64,000 nucleotides of DNA from an uncultured Clostridia bacterium. Lineage in GTDB: Bacteria; Bacillota; Clostridia; Oscillospirales; Acutalibacteraceae. The notes under the pieces were generated by a model. It searched no databases, was not told the DNA's origin, and was given only the letters and a program-made list of their open reading frames with translations. The stretch is from contig CANQXE010000007.1 in assembly GCA_947627725.1 (NCBI GenBank), positions 1 to 64,000 of the forward strand, written 5' to 3'. The first letter of the stretch is position 1. Every line of letters starts with the position of its first letter. Of the stretch, positions 44,432 through 55,289 are shown in pieces. Made by a program: the position numbers and the translations under genes.

Positions 44432-45556
44432 TTATTTTATAAGAATCGCGATGAATTTCGCCAGTGTTTCTGCATTGTTATTATTTGTATTTTCAATATA
44501 TTTTGATTTGAACGCAAAAAGCGCGTTCTGGTCATATCCGCCCTCATTGATTGCCGTACAAAGCTCCTCGGCATTTTTAAAAACCGCATTCGGCATTTCA
44601 GCCGTAAGGTCAATATTGATTCCTCTGTCATTCCTATAATCCTCATAGTCAGGTACAAAAAAATAAAGCGGCTTCATAAGCAGTGCGGCTTCAAAGGCGC
44701 AGGCAGAATAATCCGTTACTATAACATCGGCAATTTTCATCAAATCAATACTTGAATATGTGCCGTTATAGAAAAATCTGCTGTCCTTTCCAACATCGGA
44801 AAAAAGCGGATGGGTACTGACAATGAGGTGAAAATTATCCATTTTCTGTATGAATTCTGTTTTTAATTCACGTACTGCCTCACGCTCTTTTTCACGGAAG
44901 GTAGGAAGATAAAGAACAATTTTTTTATCGCTCAATGCAGGATTTTCCCTGAAAAAGCTTGCGGATACACCGTCGCTTTTCAGTATTTCGTCAACTCTCG
45001 GGAGAGAGCAGATTTTTATTTTATCCGCTCCGCAGCCGAAAGCCTCCATATAGAATTTTGCCGACGCCGCGCTTGGCGCAAATACATAATCATAATTCTT
45101 ATGCATACACATGGCTGAGCTGATTTTTTCGTCCCTGCCCTCTTTTGTGCCGACGCTCTGCAAGCCGAATTTTTTTATAGCGCCGAGAGCGTGCCATATC
45201 TGAATAACCTTTAAATCCTTTTTGTGCTTTAAACAGGACACGGTAATCGAATATGTATCAAGAATCGCCGCCTTTGAGGTAGCGAGATAATACATATCGC
45301 CGATTACAGCAAAGCAGTATTTGATTTTTTTGAACACGCCTTCGGGTATCATTCTAAGGCGAAAAATCTGACTGACATCCGGCATTTCTTTCTTGATTGC
45401 CGTTTCAAGCAAACGCATATCAACGCTTTTATCATTGCTCTGACGTGACAGATATACAATCCGGTTTTTTACCTTAAACAACTTTAAAGGCGCGTAAAGC
45501 ACCCTTAAACCGAGCTTCAATATTGAAAATAATAATACAGTTAATGAAGATTTCAT
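44432..45556 (-). CDS. CDP-glycerol glycerophosphotransferase family protein (TagB-like)
   Basis: 374 residues with an N-terminal hydrophobic stretch (SLTVLLFSILKLGLRVLYA) that can anchor it to the membrane, then the family motifs VIQIWHALGAIKKFGLQS, YVFAPSAASAKFYMEAFG, KIVLYLPTFREKERE and DVIVTDYSACAFEAALLMKPLYFF. Single-domain members such as TagB add the priming unit, so this gene may prime and the next one extend. Ribosome site before the ATG is weak. It follows glyA by 9 nt. Confidence 0.88.
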   Translation of the reverse strand: MKSSLTVLLFSILKLGLRVLYAPLKLFKVKNRIVYLSRQSNDKSVDMRLLETAIKKEMPDVSQIFRLRMIPEGVFKKIKYCFAVIGDMYYLATSKAAILDTYSITVSCLKHKKDLKVIQIWHALGAIKKFGLQSVGTKEGRDEKISSAMCMHKNYDYVFAPSAASAKFYMEAFGCGADKIKICSLPRVDEILKSDGVSASFFRENPALSDKKIVLYLPTFREKEREAVRELKTEFIQKMDNFHLIVSTHPLFSDVGKDSRFFYNGTYSSIDLMKIADVIVTDYSACAFEAALLMKPLYFFVPDYEDYRNDRGINIDLTAEMPNAVFKNAEELCTAINEGGYDQNALFAFKSKYIENTNNNNAETLAKFIAILIK

Positions 45557-45565
45557 ATTCTAATC

Positions 45566-46819
45566 TTACTCATAAAGCGGATATTCGGCGCATATTTCAG
45601 CAACGCCGTTTTTAATTTCATCCTTTTTATTATCAAAATCGGTAACGGCAAGATAAATATATTCCGCGATTTTATCCATATCGTCTGTGTTAAGACCTCT
45701 CGTTGTTGCGGCGGGAGTACCGATACGTACACCCGATGTTACAAACGGTGAAAGAGGCTCATTGGGAACTGTGTTTTTGTTAAGCGTGATATGAACCTCA
45801 TCAAGTCTGTTTTCAAGCTCCTTACCCGTAACGTTCGTACCGCGTAAATCGAGAAGACAAAGGTGGTTATCCGTACCGCCTGAAACGAGCTTGAGTCCTC
45901 GCTTGGTAAGACCGTTCGCGAGAGCCTTTGCGTTTTCAATAACTCTTTTTTGATACTCCTTGAATTCAGGCTTAAGAGCCTCGCCAAAGCAAACTGCCTT
46001 ACCTGCAATCACATGCATAAGCGGACCGCCCTGCGTTCCGGGAAATACCGCTGAATTAAGCTTCTTCGCAAGAAACTCATTATTGCAGAGAATAAGTCCG
46101 CCGCGAGGACCTCTCAAAGTTTTATGAGTAGTTGTTGTTACAACATCCGCATAAGGAATCGGAGACTGATGAAGTCCTGCCGCAACAAGACCCGCGATAT
46201 GCGCCATATCAACCATAAACATAGCGCCGTTTGCATGTGAAATATCAGCCATTGTTTTAAAATCAATCTCTCTCGGATATGCCGACGCGCCTGCTACAAC
46301 GAGCTTAGGCTTAACCTTGTTAACCTGCTTGGCAAATTCCTTAAGGTCAATAAAGCCGTCGTCGTCAACTCCATAGGGCACAAAGTTAAAATACTTACCG
46401 CTGATGTTCGCGGGAGAGCCGTGCGTAAGATGTCCGCCGTTATCAAGGCTCATTCCCATTACCGTGTCGCCCGGTTTAAGAAGCGCAAGATAAACGGCAG
46501 TATTTGCCTGCGCTCCCGAATGCGGCTGAACATTTGCGTAATTACAGCCGAAAAGCTCGCACACTCTTTTAATAGCAATATTCTCAACAATATCAACATA
46601 CTGGCAGCCGCCGTAATATCTCTTTGCGGGCAGACCCTCTGCATATTTATTAGTAAGCACTGAACCCATTGCTGCCATAACCTGCGGTGAAACAAGATTT
46701 TCAGACGCGATAAGCTCAATATTTTCTCTCTGTCTTTTCAGCTCAAGCGCCATTGCGTCGGCAACCTCTTTATCTGTTTCTGAAACCTTTGCGATAGAAT
46801 CATAATAATCGGGAAACAT
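45566..46819 (-). CDS. glyA: Serine hydroxymethyltransferase
   Basis: 417-residue PLP enzyme converting serine and tetrahydrofolate to glycine and methylenetetrahydrofolate, which TrmFO elsewhere in the window also uses. Conserved: [40 protein letters not shown], the PLP lysine in [15 protein letters not shown] and [19 protein letters not shown] use the ATG at 46819, with TTGGAGG at the right distance; an in-frame TTG at 46834 overlaps that site. It heads the operon running to trpS. Confidence 0.97.
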   Translation of the reverse strand: MFPDYYDSIAKVSETDKEVADAMALELKRQRENIELIASENLVSPQVMAAMGSVLTNKYAEGLPAKRYYGGCQYVDIVENIAIKRVCELFGCNYANVQPHSGAQANTAVYLALLKPGDTVMGMSLDNGGHLTHGSPANISGKYFNFVPYGVDDDGFIDLKEFAKQVNKVKPKLVVAGASAYPREIDFKTMADISHANGAMFMVDMAHIAGLVAAGLHQSPIPYADVVTTTTHKTLRGPRGGLILCNNEFLAKKLNSAVFPGTQGGPLMHVIAGKAVCFGEALKPEFKEYQKRVIENAKALANGLTKRGLKLVSGGTDNHLCLLDLRGTNVTGKELENRLDEVHITLNKNTVPNEPLSPFVTSGVRIGTPAATTRGLNTDDMDKIAEYIYLAVTDFDNKKDEIKNGVAEICAEYPLYE

Positions 46820-46856
46820 TCTTAAATCCTCCAAAACTGTAAAAATATGTAGCTAT

Positions 46857-46885
46857 ATAATACCATAAATAAAAATAATATACAA
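46857..46885 (-). promoter_or_regulatory. Promoter of the glyA operon
   Basis: Minus-strand TTGTAT (46880–46885) and TATTAT (46857–46862) with a 17-nt spacer, about 30 nt before the glyA start. Confidence 0.7.
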
Positions 46886-46965
46886 TACTTAGTTTTACAC
46901 TTGAAAGATGGGGTATTATGTGATAAAATCTTCCTTGTTAAAATTTGCTATATTGGAGTGATAAA

Positions 46966-47709
46966 ATGAGCGGACATAATAAATGGAGCACCATTAAGAG
47001 AAAAAAGGGCGCGAACGACGCTGCGCGTGCTAAGATTTTTACAAAAATCGGAAGAGAGCTTGCGGTAGCGGTTAAAAACGGAGGTCCCGACCCGAACAAT
47101 AACGCAAAACTTCGTGATGTTATAGCCAAGGCTAAGCAGAATAACGTTCCTAACGATAATATTGACAGAATGCTCAAAAAGGCGGCAGGCGACGGCGACA
47201 GCACAAACTATGAGGAAATCGTATATGAGGGCTACGGTCCGTCAGGCGTTGCGGTAGTTGTTGAAACACTCACCGATAACAGAAACAGAACGGCTTCCGA
47301 AGTCCGCCACTACTTTGATAAGGCGGGCGGAAACATGGGTACTCCCGGTTCTGTTACCTTTATGTTCGGCAAGGAGGGCGTAATCATCATTGAAAAAGAA
47401 GATGTTGACGAGGACTCTCTTATGATGGACGCGCTTGAATCAGGCGCTACGGACTTTCTTACTGATGATGAGGATATATTTGAAATAAGAACTGCCGCAA
47501 ATGATGTGGGCGTTATCCGTGACGAGCTTGAGGCAAAAGGCTACAAGATAATTTCATCCGAGCCCGCTTACATTCCGCAGACATACACAAGGCTTGAGTC
47601 TGAGGATGATATGAAAGCTATGTCAAGGATGATTGATATGTTTGAGGAAAATGACGATGTGCAAAACATCTGGCATAACTGGGAAAACGAGGACGAATAC
47701 GAGGGATAA
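46966..47709 (+). CDS. yebC: YebC/PmpR-family protein
   Basis: 247 residues of the YebC family, recently linked to relieving ribosome stalls at proline stretches and earlier described as a transcription regulator. It opens with the family signature MSGHNKWSTIKRKKGAND and contains DNRNRTASEVRHYFDKAGGN, GTPGSVTFMFGKEGVI and IPQTYTRLE. The ATG at 46966 has GGAGTGA upstream; an earlier in-frame start at 46945 lacks one. A terminator follows directly. Confidence 0.95.
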   Translation: MSGHNKWSTIKRKKGANDAARAKIFTKIGRELAVAVKNGGPDPNNNAKLRDVIAKAKQNNVPNDNIDRMLKKAAGDGDSTNYEEIVYEGYGPSGVAVVVETLTDNRNRTASEVRHYFDKAGGNMGTPGSVTFMFGKEGVIIIEKEDVDEDSLMMDALESGATDFLTDDEDIFEIRTAANDVGVIRDELEAKGYKIISSEPAYIPQTYTRLESEDDMKAMSRMIDMFEENDDVQNIWHNWENEDEYEG

Positions 47710-47716
47710 CTAATAA

Positions 47717-47752
47717 ATAACGGCGTTCAAATAGGAGCGCCGTTATATTTTT
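47717..47752. terminator. Terminator between yebC and the GNAT gene
   Basis: ATAACGGCG (47717–47725) pairs with CGCCGTTAT (47738–47746), followed by ATTTTTTAT on the plus strand; the T-run abuts the stop of the convergent acetyltransferase gene, so it may act in both directions. Confidence 0.83.
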
Positions 47753-48231
47753 TATAACTCAATATAGTACGGGCAGATATTTTCATACTGTCCGTTTTTT
47801 AATCTGAAGCCGTTCGGTATTTTGCCAAGCTGATGAAAACCGATACGCTCATAAAGATGACGCGCGTGAATATTAGACTCAACAACGGCATTGAATTGCA
47901 GAATTTTAAAGCCGAGCTTTTTTCCCGTTTTAATACAGTCAAGCACCAGCTTTTCACCGATATGCCTGCCTCTCATTTCTGAACCTACGGCATAGCTTGC
48001 GTTGCATATATGACCGCATCTGCCGATATTGTTAGGGTGTAAAATATAGAGTCCTAAAATCTTACCGTTTTCTTCCGCCACGGCGGTAAAACTTTGCGCG
48101 GAAAAGAAATCACAGCCTGTCTGCTCATTGAGTAAATCCTCCTGGGGAAAGGCTGTCCCCTCCTCAACAATTTCATTCCATATTGATATCATTTGGGGTA
48201 TATCGGATTTCGCAAAGCGCCTGATTATCAT
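47752..48231 (-). CDS. GNAT-family N-acetyltransferase
   Basis: 159-residue acetyl-CoA-dependent acetyltransferase resembling the phosphinothricin/amino-acid acetyltransferase branch: MIIRRFAKSDIPQMISIWNE at the start, AVAEENGKILGLYIL, the acetyl-CoA loop SEMRGRHIGEKLV, and ESNIHARHLYERIGF. The ATG at 48231 follows AGAGG; an earlier in-frame start at 48252 has no ribosome site. The acceptor cannot be named. It converges on yebC. Confidence 0.88.
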   Translation of the reverse strand: MIIRRFAKSDIPQMISIWNEIVEEGTAFPQEDLLNEQTGCDFFSAQSFTAVAEENGKILGLYILHPNNIGRCGHICNASYAVGSEMRGRHIGEKLVLDCIKTGKKLGFKILQFNAVVESNIHARHLYERIGFHQLGKIPNGFRLKNGQYENICPYYIEL

Positions 48232-48363
48232 ATGTAAGCCTCTCAATATCATAGATTTAAAATTACAATTGAACAGTTTTCATCTTACTACTTGATTAAA
48301 AATTTTTCAACATTTTATTTATATAAATTCAACTATTCAGCTAAATACAGTTGTGAATTAATG

Positions 48364-48392
48364 TAGACACTGGCTTTCATATATGATAAAAT
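48364..48392 (+). promoter_or_regulatory. Promoter upstream of the small membrane protein and tudS genes
   Basis: TAGACA (48364–48369) and TAAAAT (48387–48392) with a 17-nt spacer; each box differs from consensus at one base. The leader to the ATG at 48410 is about 12 nt. Confidence 0.6.
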
Positions 48393-48409
48393 ATTTTCGG
48401 TGATAAGAT

Positions 48410-48595
48410 ATGAACAACAAAAAAACAGCAATTACAGTCACTGTGTTCATCATAATATTTTTGGCAATTACTGCGATACTCGGCGTTTCGGGGCACATTC
48501 CGTTTCTCGGCAAAGCGCTGTCGCTTGTTTTCGCGGTAATACTGATAATATTTGTTATAGGATTTTTTATTATTATAGGTAAAAACAGAAAGTAA
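48410..48595 (+). CDS. Small two-pass membrane protein
   Basis: 61 residues. Two hydrophobic stretches, TVTVFIIIFLAITAILGVSG and ALSLVFAVILIIFVIGFFII, flank a short turn (HIPFLG), with basic residues at both ends (MNNKK and GKNRK), so both termini are likely cytoplasmic. GGTGATAAG precedes the ATG. It lies 12 nt before the tudS-like gene and is probably co-transcribed. I do not recognise a family. Confidence 0.7.
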   Translation: MNNKKTAITVTVFIIIFLAITAILGVSGHIPFLGKALSLVFAVILIIFVIGFFIIIGKNRK

Positions 48596-48607
48596 GAGGA
48601 CAAATAA

Positions 48608-49045
48608 ATGAAAATTCTCGTAAGCGCCTGTCTAATCGGCGAAAACTGCAAATATAACGGCGGTAATAATAAAAATGAAAAGGTGATTTCACTTGCGCAA
48701 AAGCATACGCTTATACCCGTTTGCCCCGAGTGCTTTGCGGGTCTGCCGATACCGAGAGTACCGAGTGAAATCAAAGACGGCAAAGTCTTTTCAAAGGACG
48801 GTAAAGATTTAACGGACAAATTCAAAGACGGAGCTGAAAAAGCGCTTTACGTTGCTGAGAAATCGGGCTGTCAAATAGCCGTGCTAAAGGAAAGAAGTCC
48901 CTCCTGCGGCTTCGGCGCAATATATGACGGTAGCTTTACAGGTAAAACCATTGCGGGAAACGGCGTTGCGGCACAGTTACTTTATGACAACGGCATAGTA
49001 ATTCTTGGCGAGAGTAAGGCAGATAAAATTGAAGAATACATATAA
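48608..49045 (+). CDS. DUF523 / TudS-type desulfurase-like protein
   Basis: 145 residues with the DUF523 cysteine pattern: VSACLIGENCKYNGGNNKN at the N-terminus, VCPECFAGLPIPR, and LKERSPSCGFG. A member of this family has been reported as a 2-thiouracil desulfurase with an iron-sulfur cluster; the four conserved cysteines here agree with a cluster. Whether this protein has that activity is inference. The stop is followed by the hairpin-rich region. Confidence 0.9.
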   Translation: MKILVSACLIGENCKYNGGNNKNEKVISLAQKHTLIPVCPECFAGLPIPRVPSEIKDGKVFSKDGKDLTDKFKDGAEKALYVAEKSGCQIAVLKERSPSCGFGAIYDGSFTGKTIAGNGVAAQLLYDNGIVILGESKADKIEEYI

Positions 49046-49048
49046 TTT

Positions 49049-49373
49049 GCCATAGTTTTCCCCCCTATGGCTCAGACTGTCGATAAAGTGGTCTGAAGCA
49101 CGCCTAAAAAAACAGGCATATAAAATATTAATATATTTAAAAACAGTATACCATTTCATTATTAAATTTTTTTATATTGTGAAAGCCGCTTGAACATCGA
49201 ATTCAAGCGGCTTTCGGCGTTTTCACCTTTTGGCAACTCTACCGTACCTCTGTACGCCTACGAATTGCCAAAAGGTAAATTCAGTTCCATTTCTCGAAGT
49301 CTGCCAGCGTGTAGAAATTTGATTTCTGGACTTTTTCTACACGCTGTGCCATAGGTTTTCCCCACCTATGGCT
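49049..49373. repeat. Series of perfect palindromes in a 459-nt intergenic region
   Basis: No coding frame is supportable in 49046–49504. Stems found: GCCATAG/CTATGGC at 49049–49071; CAGAC/GTCTG at 49073–49095; GAAAGCCGCTTGAA/TTCAAGCGGCTTTC at 49182–49216; ACCTTTTGGCAA/TTGCCAAAAGGT at 49226–49277 with an inner CGTAC/GTACG; AGCGTGTAGAAA/TTTCTACACGCT at 49307–49346; GCCATAGG/CCTATGGC at 49349–49373. The first and last palindromes are near copies (both GCCATAG, a T/C-rich loop, CTATGGC) and bracket the rest. This may be a structured RNA, or a non-coding insertion with related ends. Confidence 0.75.
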
Positions 49374-49382
49374 TTTGTTTTA
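49349..49382 (+). terminator. Terminator-like last hairpin of the palindrome series
   Basis: GCCATAGG pairs with CCTATGGC around TTTTCCCCA and is followed by TTTTGTTTT on the plus strand, the only member of the series with a clear T-tract. Confidence 0.7.
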
Positions 49383-49395
49383 ATAATAAAATTCT

Positions 49396-49465
49396 TAGGA
49401 TATTTTAAATATCTTAAATAAAAAATCCCCTTTGCTTGACTTTTACAAAATAATTACTTACTTTA
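49396..49465 (+). promoter_or_regulatory. Dyad and promoter of the kinase-MATE operon
   Basis: TTGACT (49437–49442) and TACTTT (49460–49465) are spaced 17 nt apart. A 23-bp dyad at 49396–49418 (core GATATTT-T-AAATATC, arms extended with one mismatch) lies 18 bp upstream of the -35 box and could bind a regulator. The -10 box is weak, as expected if an activator is needed. Confidence 0.45.
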
Positions 49466-49504
49466 AAGCTGAGGCATACATCCGATAATCAGGAGGAAAA
49501 AGCT

Positions 49505-50482
49505 ATGATAAGCAAAACAAAATATCTTCTAAGCGACGATATAATCAGGTCTATGTTTAAAAAAGCGGGAATTGACAAAATTACAAAAATCGCTCCGCTC
49601 GGTGACGGTGAATTTAATGCCGTTTATGAGGTTACTGCCGATAAAAATTACGTACTCAAAATCGCGCCTAATGCAAAAACTCCGATACTGACATACGAAA
49701 AGGATATGATGAAGGCAGAGCTTTACTGGTACGGGATAATAAGAAAAAATACCGACATAAGAGTTCCAGCCGTTTATTATTGTGACTTTTCAAAAGAGCT
49801 TATACAGGCTGACTGGTTTATTATGGAAAAGCTCGAGGGAAAGCAGAGAAATAAAACAGATATTGACAAAAGGCTCATTACCGAAAAGACAGCAAAAATG
49901 GTTGCTCAGATTCATAATATACACAATGATAAATTCGGTTACATTCAAAATGAGCTGTTTGACAACTGGTATGAGGCACTCTACAGCATAATAAAAAACC
50001 TTTTGAATGACGCTAAAAAAGCAGGCAAAAAGTCAAAAAACGGTGAAAGACTTTTAAAATACTCACAGAAATATAAAGAAATTCTGATAAATGTCCCCTG
50101 CTCAATGATTAATTACGATTTATGGGACGCTAATGTTTTATGCACAAAAAATGAAAAAGGAGAAACGGACTTTTCCTGGATTGACCCTGAAAGAAGCTTC
50201 TGGGGCGACAGGATCTTTGACTTTCTCTGCCTTGAAAATCCGATGGCATTAATCACCGAAAAAACGGAATCCATTAAGTATTACAACACAGTTTCACATA
50301 CTCCGATAAAGCTGAATAAGGAAATAGAAATCAGATTTGCCTTTGCGCTCGGTCTTATCGCTCTTATTCAGGAGGTTGAAAAATATTACCGCTACACTCC
50401 GCGCAATTTCGGCTGGTGGAGAAATATTGCAGGGCATATAACATATTATAACAGAGCGTTTAAGGTGCTTAAGAATGGATAA
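49505..50482 (+). CDS. APH/choline kinase-like phosphotransferase
   Basis: 325 residues of the aminoglycoside phosphotransferase/choline kinase/fructosamine kinase fold. Visible parts: LGDGEFNAVYEVTADKNYVL (ATP-binding hairpin with Lys), WFIMEKLEG (hinge), INYDLWDANVLC as the catalytic loop, with Asn in place of the usual His before x-D, and FSWIDPERSFWGD for the metal-binding Asp. The catalytic Asp and Asn are present, so activity is plausible. AGGAGG lies upstream of the ATG. Its end overlaps the MATE transporter start by 8 nt. Kinase plus exporter could mean resistance or handling of a small amine; the substrate is unknown. Confidence 0.85.
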   Translation: MISKTKYLLSDDIIRSMFKKAGIDKITKIAPLGDGEFNAVYEVTADKNYVLKIAPNAKTPILTYEKDMMKAELYWYGIIRKNTDIRVPAVYYCDFSKELIQADWFIMEKLEGKQRNKTDIDKRLITEKTAKMVAQIHNIHNDKFGYIQNELFDNWYEALYSIIKNLLNDAKKAGKKSKNGERLLKYSQKYKEILINVPCSMINYDLWDANVLCTKNEKGETDFSWIDPERSFWGDRIFDFLCLENPMALITEKTESIKYYNTVSHTPIKLNKEIEIRFAFALGLIALIQEVEKYYRYTPRNFGWWRNIAGHITYYNRAFKVLKNG

Positions 50483-51824
50483 AACATTATCAAAAATTAA
50501 TCAGATGGAAACATACAGCATTCCTAAGCTGATTGCGAAATATTCGGTTACTACCTTCTGCGCACTATTTTTTAATGAGCTTTATAACATTGTTGATACT
50601 CTTTTTGTAAGCAGAGGAGTAGGCGATAACGCAATGGGCGGAGTGTCAATAATATTTCCTTTTGTAATGATACAGGGGGCGGTTTCTCAGACAATAGGCG
50701 CAGGCTCGGCGTCTATCATATCAAGACTTCTCGGCAAAAAGGATTACGAACAGGCCGGCAGTGTAACGGCAAACGCTATGTGCGCTTTTTATATAACCGC
50801 TGCGGCAATAACAGTTATCGGGCTGACATTTATAAATCCTCTTTTAAACCTCTTTGGCGCAACTGATGATATAATGCCGTACGCAAAGGCGTATTTTACA
50901 ATTATGCTTCTTGGAAACGTATTTTCAACAGGCTTTTCATCAATAATCAGAGCAGAGGGGAAAATGGTTTATTCCCTTTTGATATGGCTTATACCGACAG
51001 CAATAAATGTTTTGCTTGACGCGGTATTCATATACGGACTTCATATGGGCGTTAAGGGCGCCGCGCTCGCAACGGTAATAAGCTATTTCTCAAGCTTTGT
51101 TATGAGCATAATATTTTTTACAAAACTCTCTGTACAGCGCTTCAGTCATATTAAATTAAAATTAAAAACGGTAACGGAAATAATTACCTTAGGCGTGCCG
51201 ATGCTGATTCAAATGGGAAGTATGTCAATACTGTTTGCTGTTGTCAACAAAATGCTCAGTGCGTCGGGAGGGACACTTGTAATTAATACATTTGCATATT
51301 TAAGCAGAATAATTACCTTTTCTATCGTTCCGTTTACTTCGATGGCAATGGCGGTATCCCCGATAATCAGCTATAATTTCGGCGCCGAAAGAAATAACAG
51401 GGTAAATAAAGCCTTAAAATACTGTGTTATTTTTAGCGAAGCATACGCCGTTTTTGCTATGATTGCGGCTTTTCTTTTTCCTCAGATATTTTTAAAAATA
51501 TTCACGTCCGATACGGGCATTATTTTATCGGGGGTAAACGCACTGCACATTATTTCACCCTCATTGCTGTTTGTACCTGTTACAATAATAACAGGCTCAT
51601 ATTTTCAGGCAATAGGAAAAAAAGCATCATCTGCTTTGGCAAACAGTCTGATACTTATTTTTCTCGCAGTAAATATATTTATTTTATCAAAAAGAATGGG
51701 TATAAACGAAATCTGGCTGTCAATTCCGGTTTCATGTCTGCTCGCGTGCATTGTCTCAATAATATTAATTAAAGCTCGGGGGATTAACGTCATTGCCGGC
51801 AAAGGCATTGGGACCGGGGTTTGA
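50475..51824 (+). CDS. MATE-family efflux transporter
   Basis: 449-residue multidrug and toxin extrusion transporter, about twelve membrane segments in two related halves. Family features: LIAKYSVTTFCALFFNELYN at the start, FVSRGVGDNAMGGVSIIFPF, GAGSASIISRLLGKKDYEQA, and the equivalent in the second half, AMAVSPIISYNFGAERNNRV. It is translationally coupled to the kinase gene. The last 60 nt overlap the end of the manganese catalase gene on the other strand. Confidence 0.94.
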   Translation: MDKTLSKINQMETYSIPKLIAKYSVTTFCALFFNELYNIVDTLFVSRGVGDNAMGGVSIIFPFVMIQGAVSQTIGAGSASIISRLLGKKDYEQAGSVTANAMCAFYITAAAITVIGLTFINPLLNLFGATDDIMPYAKAYFTIMLLGNVFSTGFSSIIRAEGKMVYSLLIWLIPTAINVLLDAVFIYGLHMGVKGAALATVISYFSSFVMSIIFFTKLSVQRFSHIKLKLKTVTEIITLGVPMLIQMGSMSILFAVVNKMLSASGGTLVINTFAYLSRIITFSIVPFTSMAMAVSPIISYNFGAERNNRVNKALKYCVIFSEAYAVFAMIAAFLFPQIFLKIFTSDTGIILSGVNALHIISPSLLFVPVTIITGSYFQAIGKKASSALANSLILIFLAVNIFILSKRMGINEIWLSIPVSCLLACIVSIILIKARGINVIAGKGIGTGV

Positions 51825-52427
51825 CATTGAAAAATACATTCGCGCGGCTTTGGTTGTGCCAAAGTCCTTATTTGAACCGCTGTCCTGCACCTCATTAAAG
51901 GCGTCCCTGAACATCTGATTGTGCGCTTCCTCGCGGTTAAGAAGAAAATCAATCGTTTCTCTGACTTTTTTATCCTTAATCTGCCTGTACAGATATTCAT
52001 AAACCACCTTTGCCCTCTGTTCGGAGGCAATATTGCTGAGCAAATCCGCGCATAAATCACCTGTGACCGTAACGTAATCTCCCGTCCAAGAATAACCGGA
52101 CGCATTGATTAAACCGGGATTAAGCCCTGTCAGTACATGCGTTTCAATTTCTCCGACGGAAACATTATGATAATCAACATCATGACCGTTGAGCAGATTT
52201 ATTGTCTGCGCCACCATTTCCATATGACCGAGTTCTTCCGCCGCAATGTCCAAAAATAAATCCTTAATTTTCTGATCCTTTATTCTGAAGCTTTGAGACA
52301 TATATTGCATTGCAGCCTTTAGCTCACCGTTTGCACCGCCAAGCTGCTCCTGCAAAAGTGCCGCGTACTGTGGATTAGGTCCCTCCACCTCTACGGGATG
52401 AAACAACTGTTTTTCGTGCTTAAACAT
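51765..52427 (-). CDS. Manganese catalase (CotJC-like)
   Basis: 220-residue di-manganese catalase that breaks down hydrogen peroxide. The four-helix bundle ligands are visible: Glu in GGANGELKAAMQY, AEELGHMEMVAQTI, SEQRAKVVYEYLY and NREEAHNQMF. Small members of this family are spore-coat proteins (CotJC) in Bacillus; Clostridia also use them for oxygen tolerance. The ATG at 52427 follows AAGGAG; a GTG at 52436 overlaps that site. The 3' end overlaps the MATE gene by 60 nt in convergent orientation. Confidence 0.93.
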   Translation of the reverse strand: MFKHEKQLFHPVEVEGPNPQYAALLQEQLGGANGELKAAMQYMSQSFRIKDQKIKDLFLDIAAEELGHMEMVAQTINLLNGHDVDYHNVSVGEIETHVLTGLNPGLINASGYSWTGDYVTVTGDLCADLLSNIASEQRAKVVYEYLYRQIKDKKVRETIDFLLNREEAHNQMFRDAFNEVQDSGSNKDFGTTKAARMYFSMSNPGPNAFAGNDVNPPSFN

Positions 52428-52527
52428 AATAATCACTCCTTATAATCCTTGTATTATTAGCTTTCCAATAATTATCATAAATATTAAAATAAGAATTATA
52501 AAAAACAATTGACTGAATAATACAGCC

Positions 52528-52564
52528 AAAAAGGTGCGTTCGGAATAAACCCGAACGCACCTTT
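52528..52564 (-). terminator. Terminator of the ATP synthase operon
   Basis: Minus strand: AAAAGGTGCGTTCGG pairs with CCGAACGCACCTTTT around a 7-nt loop, with TTTTTGGC after it. The 15-bp perfect stem lies just past atpC. Confidence 0.93.
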
Positions 52565-52566
52565 TA

Positions 52567-52980
52567 TCATATATGATGCTTATTTTTAACCTTTAGACGC
52601 TCCATCGCACGTGAAAGGTTTGCTTTTGAGTGATAATATTCAAGCTGAGAATGCTTTTCTCTCAACTCCTCTTCCGCTCTCTCCTTAGCCTCCTGCGCAC
52701 GCCGCTCGTCAATTTCATCGGGAAGTTCAGCCGAAATACAGACAAGCGTTGCGGTATTATCAAGAAATTCCAGAAAGCCGTTGCCGACAAACGCTTCAAT
52801 AACCTTTCCGTGTGAATCGGTTATTTTCATTTCCCCTGTTTCAATAGGCATAATACAGTTTTCATGGTTTGCAAGAAAGCCCTCAAGTCCCATATCCACG
52901 TGGGGAACAATAAGAGACTGTGCCTCGCCGTCAAAAAATATCTTATTTGAGGCAATGATTTTCAGTTTAAAGGTATTCAT
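52567..52980 (-). CDS. atpC: ATP synthase subunit epsilon
   Basis: 137 residues, the epsilon subunit of F1, which caps the central stalk and can inhibit ATP hydrolysis. The N-terminal beta-sandwich is typical: FFDGEAQSLIVPHVDMGLEGFLANHE and VFVGNGFLEF-type strands. The two-helix C-terminal part is RRAQEAKERAEEELREK…NLSRAMERLKV. It lies 9 nt after atpD, the usual last gene. Confidence 0.95.
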   Translation of the reverse strand: MNTFKLKIIASNKIFFDGEAQSLIVPHVDMGLEGFLANHENCIMPIETGEMKITDSHGKVIEAFVGNGFLEFLDNTATLVCISAELPDEIDERRAQEAKERAEEELREKHSQLEYYHSKANLSRAMERLKVKNKHHI

Positions 52981-52989
52981 AAATTCACC

Positions 52990-55277
<2,288 letters not shown>

Positions 55278-55289
55278 TATTTACCTTCT

